Below, in pieces: positions 34,637 to 42,746 of a stretch of DNA of 64,000 bases (position 1 is the first letter of the stretch; every line of letters starts with the position of its first letter). This DNA comes from Fen-183 sp036504335 (GTDB taxonomy: Bacteria; Acidobacteriota; Thermoanaerobaculia; UBA5066). The notes beneath the pieces were generated by a model, which did not search any database, was not told where the DNA came from, and saw only the letters and a list, made by a program, of their open reading frames with translations. A program made the translations under genes and the position numbers. The stretch is from NCBI GenBank assembly GCA_036504335.1, contig DASXVJ010000025.1:1-64000 (forward strand). The letters run 5' to 3'.

Positions 34637-34685
34637 CGGGAACCGCCGCCCCGCGGCCGGGTCCAAGGGTGCGAAGGAGAACGCC

Positions 34686-35537
34686 ATGAGACTTCGCACC
34701 CCGCTCCTCTCCCTCCTCCTCGCCGCGGCCCCCGCCTTCGCGAGCGCGCCCGCCGGCTTCGGCCTCGAGGTGCTCGTGGACGGCTCGGCCCGGCCCGAGT
34801 ACCCCGCCCGCGGCACGGTGTACGTCGAGGCCCTCCGCGGGCGGGACTTCTCGCTCAGGATCACGAATCCGCTCGGCGTGCGCGTGGCCGTCGCGCTGTC
34901 GGTCGACGGCCTCAACACCATCGACGCGAAGCACACGGCGGCGCGGGACGCGCGCAAGTGGATCCTCGACCCGTACCAGACCGTCGTGATTCCCGGCTGG
35001 CAGGTTTCCGGCGACACGAGCCGGAAGTTCTATTTCACGGGCGAGAAGCGCTCCTACGGAGCCGCGCTGGGCCAGACGTCGAACCTCGGGACGATCGAGG
35101 CGGTGTTCTTCCGGGAGAAGCAGCCGTATCGGGCCAGCTGGGGAGGAAGAAAAGAGGAAGAGAAGATTTCTTTGAGTGAAAGAGGGAAGGACGAAGAGAG
35201 AATCTCTTCGAATGAGAATCAGGGGCGCCTCGACGCGGCCGCGCCGGCCGCACCGCGCGAGCAGATCGTCCGCGACCTTTCTAAGAAATCTTCGTATTCC
35301 TCTCCTTCCCCCACTCTCTCCGACGAGCTCGCGGCCACCGGCATCGGCCGCCGGACGCGGTTCGACGTGACGCGCGTGGACGTGGACCTCGAGGACGGGC
35401 CTGCGACGTCCGTACGCCTTCGCTACGAATTCCGGCCGCAGCTCGTCGCCCTCGGCGTCCTGCGCGAGTCGCCCGACCCCGTCGCCCGGCGCGAGGCCGG
35501 CCGCGGATTCTCGGACTTCTGCCCCGAGCCAAACTGA
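34686..35537 (+). CDS. Secreted protein of unknown function, split by AT-rich charged insert
   Basis: A 283-residue protein with a signal peptide (about 1-20) and a good ribosome binding site (AAGGAG). Residues 25-150 contain SVDGLNTIDAKHTAARDARK and PYQTVVIPGWQVSGDTSRKF. This beta-rich pattern recurs in secreted proteins of unknown function in several phyla. Residues about 155-215 form a Lys/Glu/Ser-rich segment (EEEKISLSERGKDEERISSN, DLSKKSSYSSPSP). It is encoded by strikingly AT-rich DNA with three arms of the dispersed motif. A conserved-looking end (RVDVDLEDGPATSVRLRYEF) follows. The insert looks like an added linker rather than original domain sequence. Confidence 0.75.
   Translation: MRLRTPLLSLLLAAAPAFASAPAGFGLEVLVDGSARPEYPARGTVYVEALRGRDFSLRITNPLGVRVAVALSVDGLNTIDAKHTAARDARKWILDPYQTVVIPGWQVSGDTSRKFYFTGEKRSYGAALGQTSNLGTIEAVFFREKQPYRASWGGRKEEEKISLSERGKDEERISSNENQGRLDAAAPAAPREQIVRDLSKKSSYSSPSPTLSDELAATGIGRRTRFDVTRVDVDLEDGPATSVRLRYEFRPQLVALGVLRESPDPVARREAGRGFSDFCPEPN
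35162..35293. repeat. Dispersed AT-rich motif, three arms (two + and one -)
   Basis: Arms on the + strand are 35162-35181 (GAAGATTTCTTTGAGTGAAA) and 35198-35216 (GAGAATCTCTTCGAATGAG). The arm on the - strand is 35275-35293 (GAAGATTTCTTAGAAAGGT). This is the densest cluster in the window, within a secreted-protein gene. Confidence 0.7.
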
Positions 35538-35552
35538 TCCGGAAACTCTTCG

Positions 35553-35602
35553 GGCTCTCCTTCGTATGCGTAGGGGATAGATTCCGTCTACGAAGGAGAG
35601 CC
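35553..35602 (+). promoter_or_regulatory. Perfect 14-bp inverted repeat over the M16 peptidase ribosome binding site
   Basis: Left arm 35553-35566 is GGCTCTCCTTCGTA and right arm 35589-35602 is its exact reverse complement, separated by 22 nt. The right arm contains the GGAGAG ribosome binding site of the ATG at 35607. If transcription begins upstream, the hairpin would mask translation initiation. A TAGATT box inside the spacer (35578-35583) offers the alternative that the arms are a DNA operator around a -10 element. Confidence 0.65.
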
Positions 35603-35606
35603 TCGA

Positions 35607-38462
35607 ATGCGCCTCACAAGGCACCTTGCCCTCGTCCTCACCGCCCTGACCGCCTCGCACGTGAACGCCCAGTCCGGTAAGCCCGCCTCCCCCGCCGCCG
35701 ACATCCTCCCCTTCAAGGCGACGGAGAAGACCCTTCCGAACGGCCTGAAGGTCATCGCCGTCCCGACCGGCTTCCCGAACATCGTCTCGCTCCAGATTCC
35801 CGTGCAGACGGGCTCGCGGAACGAGGTCGAGCCCGGCAAGTCCGGATTCGCCCATTTCTTCGAGCACATGATGTTCCGCGGGACGAAGGCCTACCCGCCG
35901 GCGAAGTACCAGGCGATCGTCACGCGCTCGGGCGCCCGCCAGAACGCCTATACGACCGACGACTACACGAACTACCACACGACCTTCCCGAAGGAAGACC
36001 TCGAGACGATGCTGAAGATCGAGGCCGACCGCTTCCAGAACCTCGAGTACGGCGAGTCCGAGTTCAAGACCGAGGCGCGCGCCGTGCTCGGCGAGTACAA
36101 CAAGAACAGCGCGAACCCGATCTCGAAGCTCTACGAGGTCACGCGCGACAAGGCTTTCAACGTCCACACGTACAAGCACACGACGATGGGCTTCCTCAAG
36201 GACATCGAGGACATGCCCAACCAGTTCGCGTACTCGAAGACGTTCTTCGACCGCTGGTACCGGCCCGAGCACACGACGATCATCGTCGCGGGAGACGTGG
36301 ACCCGGCCGGGACCATCCGCCTCGTCGAGAAGTACTGGGGCGGCTGGAAGAGGGGCGGAGAGACGCTCCCGATTCCGCAGGAGCCGCCCGCGAAGGGCCC
36401 GGTCGCCGCGCACGTGCCGTGGCCGTCCGATACGCTGCCCTGGGTCGTCGTCGCCTTCCACGGCCCGGCCTTTTCCGAGACGAAGAAGGACCTGCCCGCC
36501 CTCGACGCGCTCTTCGACCTCACGTTCGGCCCGACGTCCGACCTCTACAAGAAGCTCGTCGAGAAGGAGCAGAAGGTCGACTCGTTCCAGCCGAACGTCG
36601 ACGTCAACGAGGACCCGGAGCTCGTCGGCGTCTTCACGCGCCTGAAGAAAGGGACGGATCCCGTCTACGTCCGTGACCAGATCCTCGCGACGATGGCGGC
36701 CCTCCGCGACGCGCCCGTCGACGCGAAGCGTCTCGCCGAGGTGAAGTCCAACTCGCGTTACGGACTCGTGCGCGGTCTCGACGACACGGAGCGCATCGCG
36801 GGCCTCCTCGCGCGCTTCGTGCGCCTGCGCCGTTCGTACGGGACGCTCAACCAGTACTACCGGCTCATCGACGCGCTCACGCCGGCCGACCTCCAGGCCG
36901 CGGCGAAGACGTACCTGACCGACGCGAACCTCGTCCTCACGACGCTCTCGAAAGACCCGATGCCCGAGGCCATGGCCGTCGTTCCGCCGCTCGCCCGCTT
37001 CAGCGGCGCCGCGAAGCCCGACGCCGCGGGGGCCGCAGTCCCGTGGATCGCGCAGAAGTCCCTGCTCCCGCGCACCGAAGTGAAGTTCCTCTTCGCCGCG
37101 GGCTCGGCGCAGGACCCCGCCGGCAAGGAAGGCCTCGCGGCCCTGACAGCCCGCATGATCGTGGACGCCGGCTCCTCGGACATGCGCATCGACGAGATCA
37201 AGAAGGCCCTCTTCCCGGTCGCGGCCAGCTTCGACTCCGGCGTCGACCGGGAAATGACGCTCTTCACCGGCGTCGTCCACAAGGACGCCTGGAAGACTTT
37301 CGCGGACGCCGCTCTCCCGCAGCTCACCGCGCCCGGCTTCCGCGAGGAGGATTTCCGCCGGATCAAGGACGTCCAGAAGAACGCCCTCGTCCAGAACCTT
37401 CGTAACAACAACGACGAGGAGCTCGGCAAGGAGCGCCTCCAGCAGCGTGTCTTCGCGGGTACGCCCTACGGCCACCCCGTCCTCGGCACGGTCGCCGGAA
37501 TCGACGCGATCACGCTCGACGACGTCAAGACCTTCGCGCAGAAGGCCTACACGCAGGCCGCGCTCACGGTGGGCGTCGCGGGCGACATGCCCGACGACTT
37601 TGCCGCCCGGGTCAGGGCGGACGTCGCGAAGCTCCCCGCGGGCCCCGCCCTTCCCGCCCCGGCGGGCGTCGCCGGCCGGAAGCCCTCCGGGATCGACGTC
37701 GACATCGTCAGGAAGGAGACCCGCTCCACGGCGATCTCATTCGGCTTCCCGATCGAGGTCACGCGCACTCACCCGGATTTCGCCGCGCTCTCGGTCGCGC
37801 GCGCGTGGCTCGGCGAGCACCGCTCGTCCAGCTCGCACCTCTACCAGCGCATCCGCGAGGTGCGTGGCATGAACTACGGCGACTACGCCTACATCGAGGC
37901 GTTCCCCGGCGGCATGTACCGCATGCTCCCCGAGCCGAGCGTCGCGCGCCGCGCGCAGCTGTTCGAGATCTGGATCCGCCCCGTCATGCCGCAGAACGCC
38001 CACATGGCGCTCCGCGTCGCGATCTGGGAGCTGGACAAGCTCGTCGCCGACGGCATCTCCGAGGAAGACTTCCAGACGACGCGCGACTACCTCATGAAGA
38101 ACGTCTATCTCCTGACGGCCACGCAGGACCATGCGCTCGGCACCGCCCTCGACCAGAAGTGGTACGGCCTGCCGGACTACGTCACGGACATGCGTGCGAA
38201 GCTCGGGAGGCTCACGCGCGCCGACGTGAACGCGGCCGTAAAGCGGCACCTGCAGGCGAAGAACCTGTCGATCGTGATGGTCACGAAGGACGCCGAGGCG
38301 CTGAAGGCGGCGCTCGTCGCCGACGAGTTCTCGCCGATCAAGTACGACGGCGAGAAGCCGAAGGCGCTCCTCGACGAGGACAAGGTGATCGGGGCCCTGA
38401 AGCTCGGCGTCAAGGCCGACGCGGTCACGATTACGCCGGTCGACGACGTCTTCACGAAGTAG
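35607..38462 (+). CDS. Secreted M16-family zinc peptidase (double-domain)
   Basis: A 951-residue pitrilysin/insulinase-type peptidase with a signal peptide (about 1-22). The inverted zinc motif HFFEHMMF (HxxEH) is near residue 85, and the downstream Glu ligand is probably in FKTEARAVLGEYN near 160. Two M16 halves are present (about 35-470 and 480-920); the second lacks the zinc motif, as usual. It likely degrades peptides in the periplasm. The gene has its own upstream region, holding the 14-bp inverted repeat over its ribosome binding site. Confidence 0.93.
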   Translation: MRLTRHLALVLTALTASHVNAQSGKPASPAADILPFKATEKTLPNGLKVIAVPTGFPNIVSLQIPVQTGSRNEVEPGKSGFAHFFEHMMFRGTKAYPPAKYQAIVTRSGARQNAYTTDDYTNYHTTFPKEDLETMLKIEADRFQNLEYGESEFKTEARAVLGEYNKNSANPISKLYEVTRDKAFNVHTYKHTTMGFLKDIEDMPNQFAYSKTFFDRWYRPEHTTIIVAGDVDPAGTIRLVEKYWGGWKRGGETLPIPQEPPAKGPVAAHVPWPSDTLPWVVVAFHGPAFSETKKDLPALDALFDLTFGPTSDLYKKLVEKEQKVDSFQPNVDVNEDPELVGVFTRLKKGTDPVYVRDQILATMAALRDAPVDAKRLAEVKSNSRYGLVRGLDDTERIAGLLARFVRLRRSYGTLNQYYRLIDALTPADLQAAAKTYLTDANLVLTTLSKDPMPEAMAVVPPLARFSGAAKPDAAGAAVPWIAQKSLLPRTEVKFLFAAGSAQDPAGKEGLAALTARMIVDAGSSDMRIDEIKKALFPVAASFDSGVDREMTLFTGVVHKDAWKTFADAALPQLTAPGFREEDFRRIKDVQKNALVQNLRNNNDEELGKERLQQRVFAGTPYGHPVLGTVAGIDAITLDDVKTFAQKAYTQAALTVGVAGDMPDDFAARVRADVAKLPAGPALPAPAGVAGRKPSGIDVDIVRKETRSTAISFGFPIEVTRTHPDFAALSVARAWLGEHRSSSSHLYQRIREVRGMNYGDYAYIEAFPGGMYRMLPEPSVARRAQLFEIWIRPVMPQNAHMALRVAIWELDKLVADGISEEDFQTTRDYLMKNVYLLTATQDHALGTALDQKWYGLPDYVTDMRAKLGRLTRADVNAAVKRHLQAKNLSIVMVTKDAEALKAALVADEFSPIKYDGEKPKALLDEDKVIGALKLGVKADAVTITPVDDVFTK

Positions 38463-38476
38463 AGGACTCCGGCGGC

Positions 38477-38785
38477 GTGGCGATCGACAACATGTACCGG
38501 CGGCGGCGCCTCGGGCCGCCGCTGGGCGTCCGGATGGCGCTGTCGATCCCGCCGTCGGTCTTCTTCCCGACGCTCGGCTTCCTCTACATGGCGTTCCTCG
38601 ACCACCCGCGGAGGCCGCGCCCGGCGCTGCTCTACGTGTTCGCGCCGATCACGGCGCTCGGCTCCACGAAGGACATCGGCCTCGCGGCCATGCTCGTCCT
38701 CCTCGACGTGCTCGTCTGGATGGCCGTGATCAACGGTCTCTTTACCGGCATCGGGTGGCTGTTCGAGAAACCGGAGCCGAGATGA
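38477..38785 (+). CDS. Small two- to three-helix membrane protein
   Basis: A 102-residue hydrophobic protein of unknown function that starts at a GTG 15 nt after the M16 stop. An alternative ATG is at 38492. Helices are visible at about 23-40 (IPPSVFFPTLGFLYMAF), 48-60 and 70-95. The N-terminus is basic (YRRRRLGPP). No family is recognised. Its position suggests co-transcription with the M16 peptidase gene. Confidence 0.6.
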   Translation: MAIDNMYRRRRLGPPLGVRMALSIPPSVFFPTLGFLYMAFLDHPRRPRPALLYVFAPITALGSTKDIGLAAMLVLLDVLVWMAVINGLFTGIGWLFEKPEPR

Positions 38786-38837
38786 GCCTTGCCCCCGCCC
38801 CCCCGGCGACCCATATTCGCCCCGAGGGCGAGGGCTC

Positions 38838-39920
38838 ATGACGGCTCCTGAGGCCTTCCATCCGACGAAGTACTGGCACGCCGAGGGCGACCGCGTCCAG
38901 TGCGACGTCTGCCCGCGTTTCTGCAGGCTGAAGGAGGGGCAGGAAGGCCACTGCTTCGTCCGGGCGGCGCGCGGCGGGAAGATCGTCCTGACGACTTACG
39001 GCCGGTCGAGCGGCTTCTGCGTGGATCCGATCGAGAAGAAGCCCCTGAACCACTTCCTGCCGGGCACGTCCGTCCTGTCGTTCGGCACCGCCGGCTGCAA
39101 CCTCGCCTGCAAGTTCTGCCAGAACTGGGACATCTCGAAGTCGCGCGAGATGGACACGCTCGCCGCCGACGCGATTCCCGGCCGCATCGCGGCCGCCGCC
39201 CTCGACCTCGGCTGCCGGAGCGTCGCCTTCACGTACAACGATCCCGTCGTCTTCATGGAGTACGCGATCGACGTCGCCGCGGCCTGCCACGCCGTGGGCG
39301 TGAAGACGGTCGCCGTGACCGCCGGCTACGTCGAACCGCAACCTCGCGCGGAGCTGTTCGCCGCGATGGACGCCGCGAACGTGGACCTCAAGGCGTTCAC
39401 CGAGGACTTCTACGCGAGGGCGTGCGGCGCCCACCTGAAGCCCGTCCTCGAAACGCTGGAATACCTCGTGAGGGAGACGACCGTCTGGACGGAGATCACG
39501 ACGCTCCTGATCCCCGGGATGAACGACTCCGAGCCCGAGATCGACGCCATGACGCGCTGGGTCCTCGAGCATCTCGGCCCCGACGTGCCGCACCACTTCA
39601 CGGCGTTCCATCCGGACTGGAAGCTGCGTGACGTCTCCGCGACACCCGCCGCGACGCTGAAGCGCGCGCGGGAGATCGCGAAGAGAAACGGCCTTCGATG
39701 GGTCTACACGGGGAACGTGCACGACCCCGAGGGGCAGAGCACGACGTGCGCGGAGTGCGGGGAGATTCTCATCGAAAGAGAGGGATACGAAATCGGCGCG
39801 TGGGGCCTGAAGGCCGGCGGCCGATGCGGCGCGTGCGGCGCCCCGTGCCCGGGAACATTCGAAGAATCTCCCGGTTCCTGGGGCTCCCGCCGCCTCCCCG
39901 TCCACCTCGCCGCGTCATGA
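38838..39920 (+). CDS. amrS: AmmeMemoRadiSam system radical SAM enzyme
   Basis: A 360-residue radical SAM protein with the cluster motif CNLACKFCQNWDISK near residue 90. The family N-terminal cysteines are in VQCDVCPRFCRLKEGQEGHC, and YTGNVHDPEGQSTTC is near 300. A C-terminal zinc-ribbon-like CAECG/CGACG pair follows. The family resembles pyruvate formate-lyase activating enzymes, and the reaction is unknown. It is almost always found with Memo-like and AMMECR1-like proteins. The Memo-like gene follows with a 4-nt overlap; no AMMECR1 gene is in the window. Two weak dispersed-motif arms lie in its 3' part. Confidence 0.93.
   Translation: MTAPEAFHPTKYWHAEGDRVQCDVCPRFCRLKEGQEGHCFVRAARGGKIVLTTYGRSSGFCVDPIEKKPLNHFLPGTSVLSFGTAGCNLACKFCQNWDISKSREMDTLAADAIPGRIAAAALDLGCRSVAFTYNDPVVFMEYAIDVAAACHAVGVKTVAVTAGYVEPQPRAELFAAMDAANVDLKAFTEDFYARACGAHLKPVLETLEYLVRETTVWTEITTLLIPGMNDSEPEIDAMTRWVLEHLGPDVPHHFTAFHPDWKLRDVSATPAATLKRAREIAKRNGLRWVYTGNVHDPEGQSTTCAECGEILIEREGYEIGAWGLKAGGRCGACGAPCPGTFEESPGSWGSRRLPVHLAAS
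39762..39870. repeat. Dispersed AT-rich motif, inverted pair (in amrS)
   Basis: Left arm 39762-39780 reads GAGATTCTCATCGAAAGAG on the + strand. Right arm 39856-39870 reads GAGATTCTTCGAATG on the - strand. Confidence 0.5.
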
Positions 39921-40750
39921 AGACGAGCGTAAATCCCTCGCCTCGCGTCCGCCCCGCCGCGGTGGCCGGCATGTTCTATCCGGCCTCCCCCGCCGCGCTG
40001 GCGCGGCACGTCGACGCGCTCCTCGCCGGGGCGGTCGTTGCGCCGGAAGAGGCGCTTCCGCTCGCGCTCGTCGTCCCGCACGCGGGGACCATCTACTCCG
40101 GGCCTGTCGCGGCGAGCGCGTACGCGCGCCTGCGCCCTCACGCGGCCGCGATCAGACGAGTCGTGGCCTTCGGCCCGGTGCACCGCGTGCCCGTGCACGG
40201 CGCAGCCGTGCCCGCGGCCGACGCCTGGGCGACGCCGCTCGGCGAGGTGCCGATCGACGCCGCACTCCGGATGCGCGCCGCCGCGTGCGGAGCGGCCGTG
40301 GACGACAGGCCCCACGCCCCCGAGCACGCGATCGAGGTCCAGCTCCCGTTCCTGCAGCGCGTCCTCGAGGAAGGCTTCACGTTCCTGCCGGTGGCGGTCT
40401 CGGAGCTCTCGGCGCGGGCGACGGCCGACCTCATCGCCGAGTTCCTCGGCCAGAGGGGCACGCTCGTCGTCGTGAGCACGGACCTCAGCCATTACCACGA
40501 CCTCGAGACCGCCCGCCGCCTCGACCGCACGACGGCCGACGCGATCCTCGCGCGCGAGCCGGAGAACCTCTCGGGCGAGGACGCCTGCGGCTACTACCCG
40601 CTCCGGGGTCTGCTCGAGCTGGCCAGGCGGAGGTCCCTCCCGGTCAAGCTCCTCGACCTCCGGACCTCGGGCGACACGGCGGGCGACCCGGCGAGCGTCG
40701 TCGGCTACGGGGCGTTCGAAGTGAGATCGCGTCTCACTAACTCTCTCTAA
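39917..40750 (+). CDS. amrB: AmmeMemoRadiSam system protein B (Memo-like)
   Basis: A 277-residue Memo/MEMO1 homologue with a dioxygenase-like fold. Family landmarks are RPAAVAGMFYPASP at the start and LVVPHAGTIYSGPVAA. The metal-site segments PEHAIEVQLPFLQ and VVVSTDLSHYHDLETA follow, and then DACGYYPLRGLLE. Memo proteins bind copper or iron and their bacterial role is unresolved. The ATG at 39917 overlaps the amrS stop (ATGA). A short palindromic CTCTC/GAGAG stretch at the stop codon could be a weak terminator or another motif relative. Confidence 0.9.
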   Translation: MKTSVNPSPRVRPAAVAGMFYPASPAALARHVDALLAGAVVAPEEALPLALVVPHAGTIYSGPVAASAYARLRPHAAAIRRVVAFGPVHRVPVHGAAVPAADAWATPLGEVPIDAALRMRAAACGAAVDDRPHAPEHAIEVQLPFLQRVLEEGFTFLPVAVSELSARATADLIAEFLGQRGTLVVVSTDLSHYHDLETARRLDRTTADAILAREPENLSGEDACGYYPLRGLLELARRRSLPVKLLDLRTSGDTAGDPASVVGYGAFEVRSRLTNSL

Positions 40751-40780
40751 GAGAGTCTCTTATCCCACGTTCTCATGGCC

Positions 40781-40809
40781 TTGACTGAATTCGTCCTATT
40801 TCATACAGT
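40781..40809 (+). promoter_or_regulatory. Promoter of the suf operon (TTGACT-17-TACAGT)
   Basis: TTGACT (40781-40786), a 17-nt spacer and TACAGT (40804-40809) form a near-consensus sigma-70-type promoter. It is the best one in the window and lies in the 95-nt gap before the Rrf2 regulator. Confidence 0.7.
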
Positions 40810-40826
40810 ACCGATCCGGTTCGGTA
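40809..40826 (+). promoter_or_regulatory. Candidate SufR/Rrf2 operator palindrome
   Basis: TACCGATCCGGTTCGGTA is a perfect inverted repeat with 6-bp arms, overlapping the end of the -10 box and the predicted start of transcription. A protein bound here would block the promoter. The adjacent Rrf2-type regulator is the obvious candidate. Confidence 0.55.
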
Positions 40827-40845
40827 TCGGACCGGGGAGAACTCG

Positions 40846-41307
40846 ATGTTCCGAATGACCAAGATGACCGACTACGGGATCGTGCTGCTGACGCAGTTCG
40901 CGGCGCACGAGGACCGGCCCGCGTTCACGGCGCGCGAGCTCGCGCACGACACGAGGCTGCCCCTCCCCACCGTCGGCAAGCTCCTCAAGCAGCTCTCGCA
41001 CGGAGGCCTCCTCGCCTCCCAGCGCGGGACGCGCGGCGGCTACTCGCTCGCACGCCCCCCGCGCGAGATCACGGTCGCCTCGATCATCGCGACGCTCGAA
41101 GGTCCCGTCTCCATCACCGAGTGCGGCGGCGCCGTCCGCTGCGAGCACGAGAGCTTCTGCTCGACGAAGCCGAACTGGCAGATCATCAACGACGCCATCC
41201 GGGCGTCGCTGGAAGGCCTGACGCTCGCCGACATGACACGGCCTCTCCCGCCCCGCTTCGCCGCGGCGCCGGCCGCGGCGCTCCCCGCGCACCGGAGCCC
41301 CGCATGA
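40846..41307 (+). CDS. Rrf2-family Fe-S regulator of the suf operon
   Basis: A 153-residue winged-helix regulator of the SUF-associated Rrf2 type. The helix-turn-helix is in FTARELAHDTRLPLPTVGKL, the wing in QRGTRGGYSLARPP. Three cysteines in TECGGAVRCEHESFC (about 90-105) fit a cluster-binding loop like that of IscR. It probably represses suf when Fe-S clusters are sufficient. GGGGAGA precedes the ATG. The stop overlaps the sufB start by 4 nt, so the regulator is part of the operon it presumably controls. Confidence 0.92.
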   Translation: MFRMTKMTDYGIVLLTQFAAHEDRPAFTARELAHDTRLPLPTVGKLLKQLSHGGLLASQRGTRGGYSLARPPREITVASIIATLEGPVSITECGGAVRCEHESFCSTKPNWQIINDAIRASLEGLTLADMTRPLPPRFAAAPAAALPAHRSPA

Positions 41308-42746
41308 GCGACGCGCTCCTGAACGAGCTGACGCAGCGCGAGTACCAGCACGGCTTCGTCACGGACGTCGCGACCGAGTCGATTCCGGCCGGGCTGAGCG
41401 AGGACGTCGTCCGGATCATCTCGAGGAAGAAGAACGAGCCCGAGTGGCTCCTCGAGTGGCGCCTGAAGGCCTACCGGCACTGGCTCACGCTGGACGAGCC
41501 GACGTGGGCGCGCGTCTCGTATCCGCCGATCGACTACCAGAAGATCGTCTACTACGCCGCGCCGAAGTCCGCGAAGGACGGCCCGAAGAGTCTCGCGGAC
41601 GTCGACCCCGAGCTCCTCGCGATGTACGAGAAGCTCGGCGTCCCGCTCAAGGAGCGCGAGATCCTCGCCGGCGTCGCCGTGGACGCGGTCATCGACAGCG
41701 TGTCCGTCGCGACGACGTTCCGCGAGAAGCTCGCGTCCGTCGGGATCATCTTCTGCTCGTTCTCCGAGGCCGTGCACACGCACCCGGACCTCGTCAGGAA
41801 GTGGCTCGGGTCGGTCGTGCCGTCGCGCGACAACTTCTTCGCGGCGCTGAACTCGGCCGTCTTCTCGGACGGCTCGTTCTGCTACATCCCGAAGGGCGTC
41901 CGCTGCCCCATGGAGCTCTCGACGTACTTCCGCATCAACCAGGCCGACACGGGCCAGTTCGAGCGCACGCTCATCGTGGCCGAGGAAGGCGCCACCGTCT
42001 CGTACCTCGAGGGCTGCACGGCGCCGAAGCGCGACGTGAATCAGCTCCACGCGGCCGTCGTCGAGCTCGTCGCGATGGACGACGCCACGATCAAGTACTC
42101 CACCGTCCAGAACTGGTACCCCGGCGACCGCGAGGGCAAGGGCGGCATCTACAACTTCGTCACGAAGCGCGGCAAGTGCCTCGGCAAGCGCTCCAAGATC
42201 TCGTGGACGCAGGTCGAGACGGGCTCGGCCATCACGTGGAAGTACCCGAGCTGCATCCTGATGGGCGACGACTCGGTCGGCGAGTTCTACTCGGTCGCGC
42301 TCGCGAACAACTACCAGCAGGCCGACACGGGCACGAAGATGATCCACATCGGGAAGAACACCCGGTCGACGATCGTCTCGAAGGGCATCTCCGCGGGCCA
42401 CGGGCAGAACACGTACCGCGGCGGCGTGACGATCCTGAAATCCGCCGAGGGCGCGCGCAACTATTCCCAGTGCGACTCGCTTCTCATCGGCGACCAGTGC
42501 GGCGCCCACACGTTCCCGTACATCGAGGTCAAGAACAGCTCGGCCACGCTCGAGCACGAGGCGTCCACGTCGAAGATCGGCGAGGACCAGCTCTTCTACT
42601 GCATGCAGCGCGGGATCTCGGCGGAAGACGCCGTGTCCCTCATCGTCAACGGCTTCGCCAAGCGCGTCCTCAAGGAGCTCCCGATGGAGTTCGCGGTGGA
42701 AGCGCAGAAGCTGCTCGGCGTGTCGTTGGAAGGATCCGTCGGATGA
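41304..42746 (+). CDS. sufB: Fe-S cluster scaffold SufB
   Basis: A 480-residue component of the SufBC2D complex on which Fe-S clusters are assembled. Typical features are FCYIPKGVRCPMELSTYFRI, EGATVSYLEGCTAP, and a C-terminal conserved Cys in ARNYSQCDSLLIG with the EHEASTSKIGEDQLFY segment. Length matches the family. The ATG overlaps the regulator stop (ATGA). A 41-codon ORF overlaps its own stop and separates it from sufC. Confidence 0.97.
   Translation: MSDALLNELTQREYQHGFVTDVATESIPAGLSEDVVRIISRKKNEPEWLLEWRLKAYRHWLTLDEPTWARVSYPPIDYQKIVYYAAPKSAKDGPKSLADVDPELLAMYEKLGVPLKEREILAGVAVDAVIDSVSVATTFREKLASVGIIFCSFSEAVHTHPDLVRKWLGSVVPSRDNFFAALNSAVFSDGSFCYIPKGVRCPMELSTYFRINQADTGQFERTLIVAEEGATVSYLEGCTAPKRDVNQLHAAVVELVAMDDATIKYSTVQNWYPGDREGKGGIYNFVTKRGKCLGKRSKISWTQVETGSAITWKYPSCILMGDDSVGEFYSVALANNYQQADTGTKMIHIGKNTRSTIVSKGISAGHGQNTYRGGVTILKSAEGARNYSQCDSLLIGDQCGAHTFPYIEVKNSSATLEHEASTSKIGEDQLFYCMQRGISAEDAVSLIVNGFAKRVLKELPMEFAVEAQKLLGVSLEGSVG

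Noticed and set aside
40738..40762. CTCTC/GAGAG palindrome at the end of amrB as a rho-independent terminator.
   Set aside because: Stem is short and no T-run follows; left as a possible weak terminator or motif relative only.
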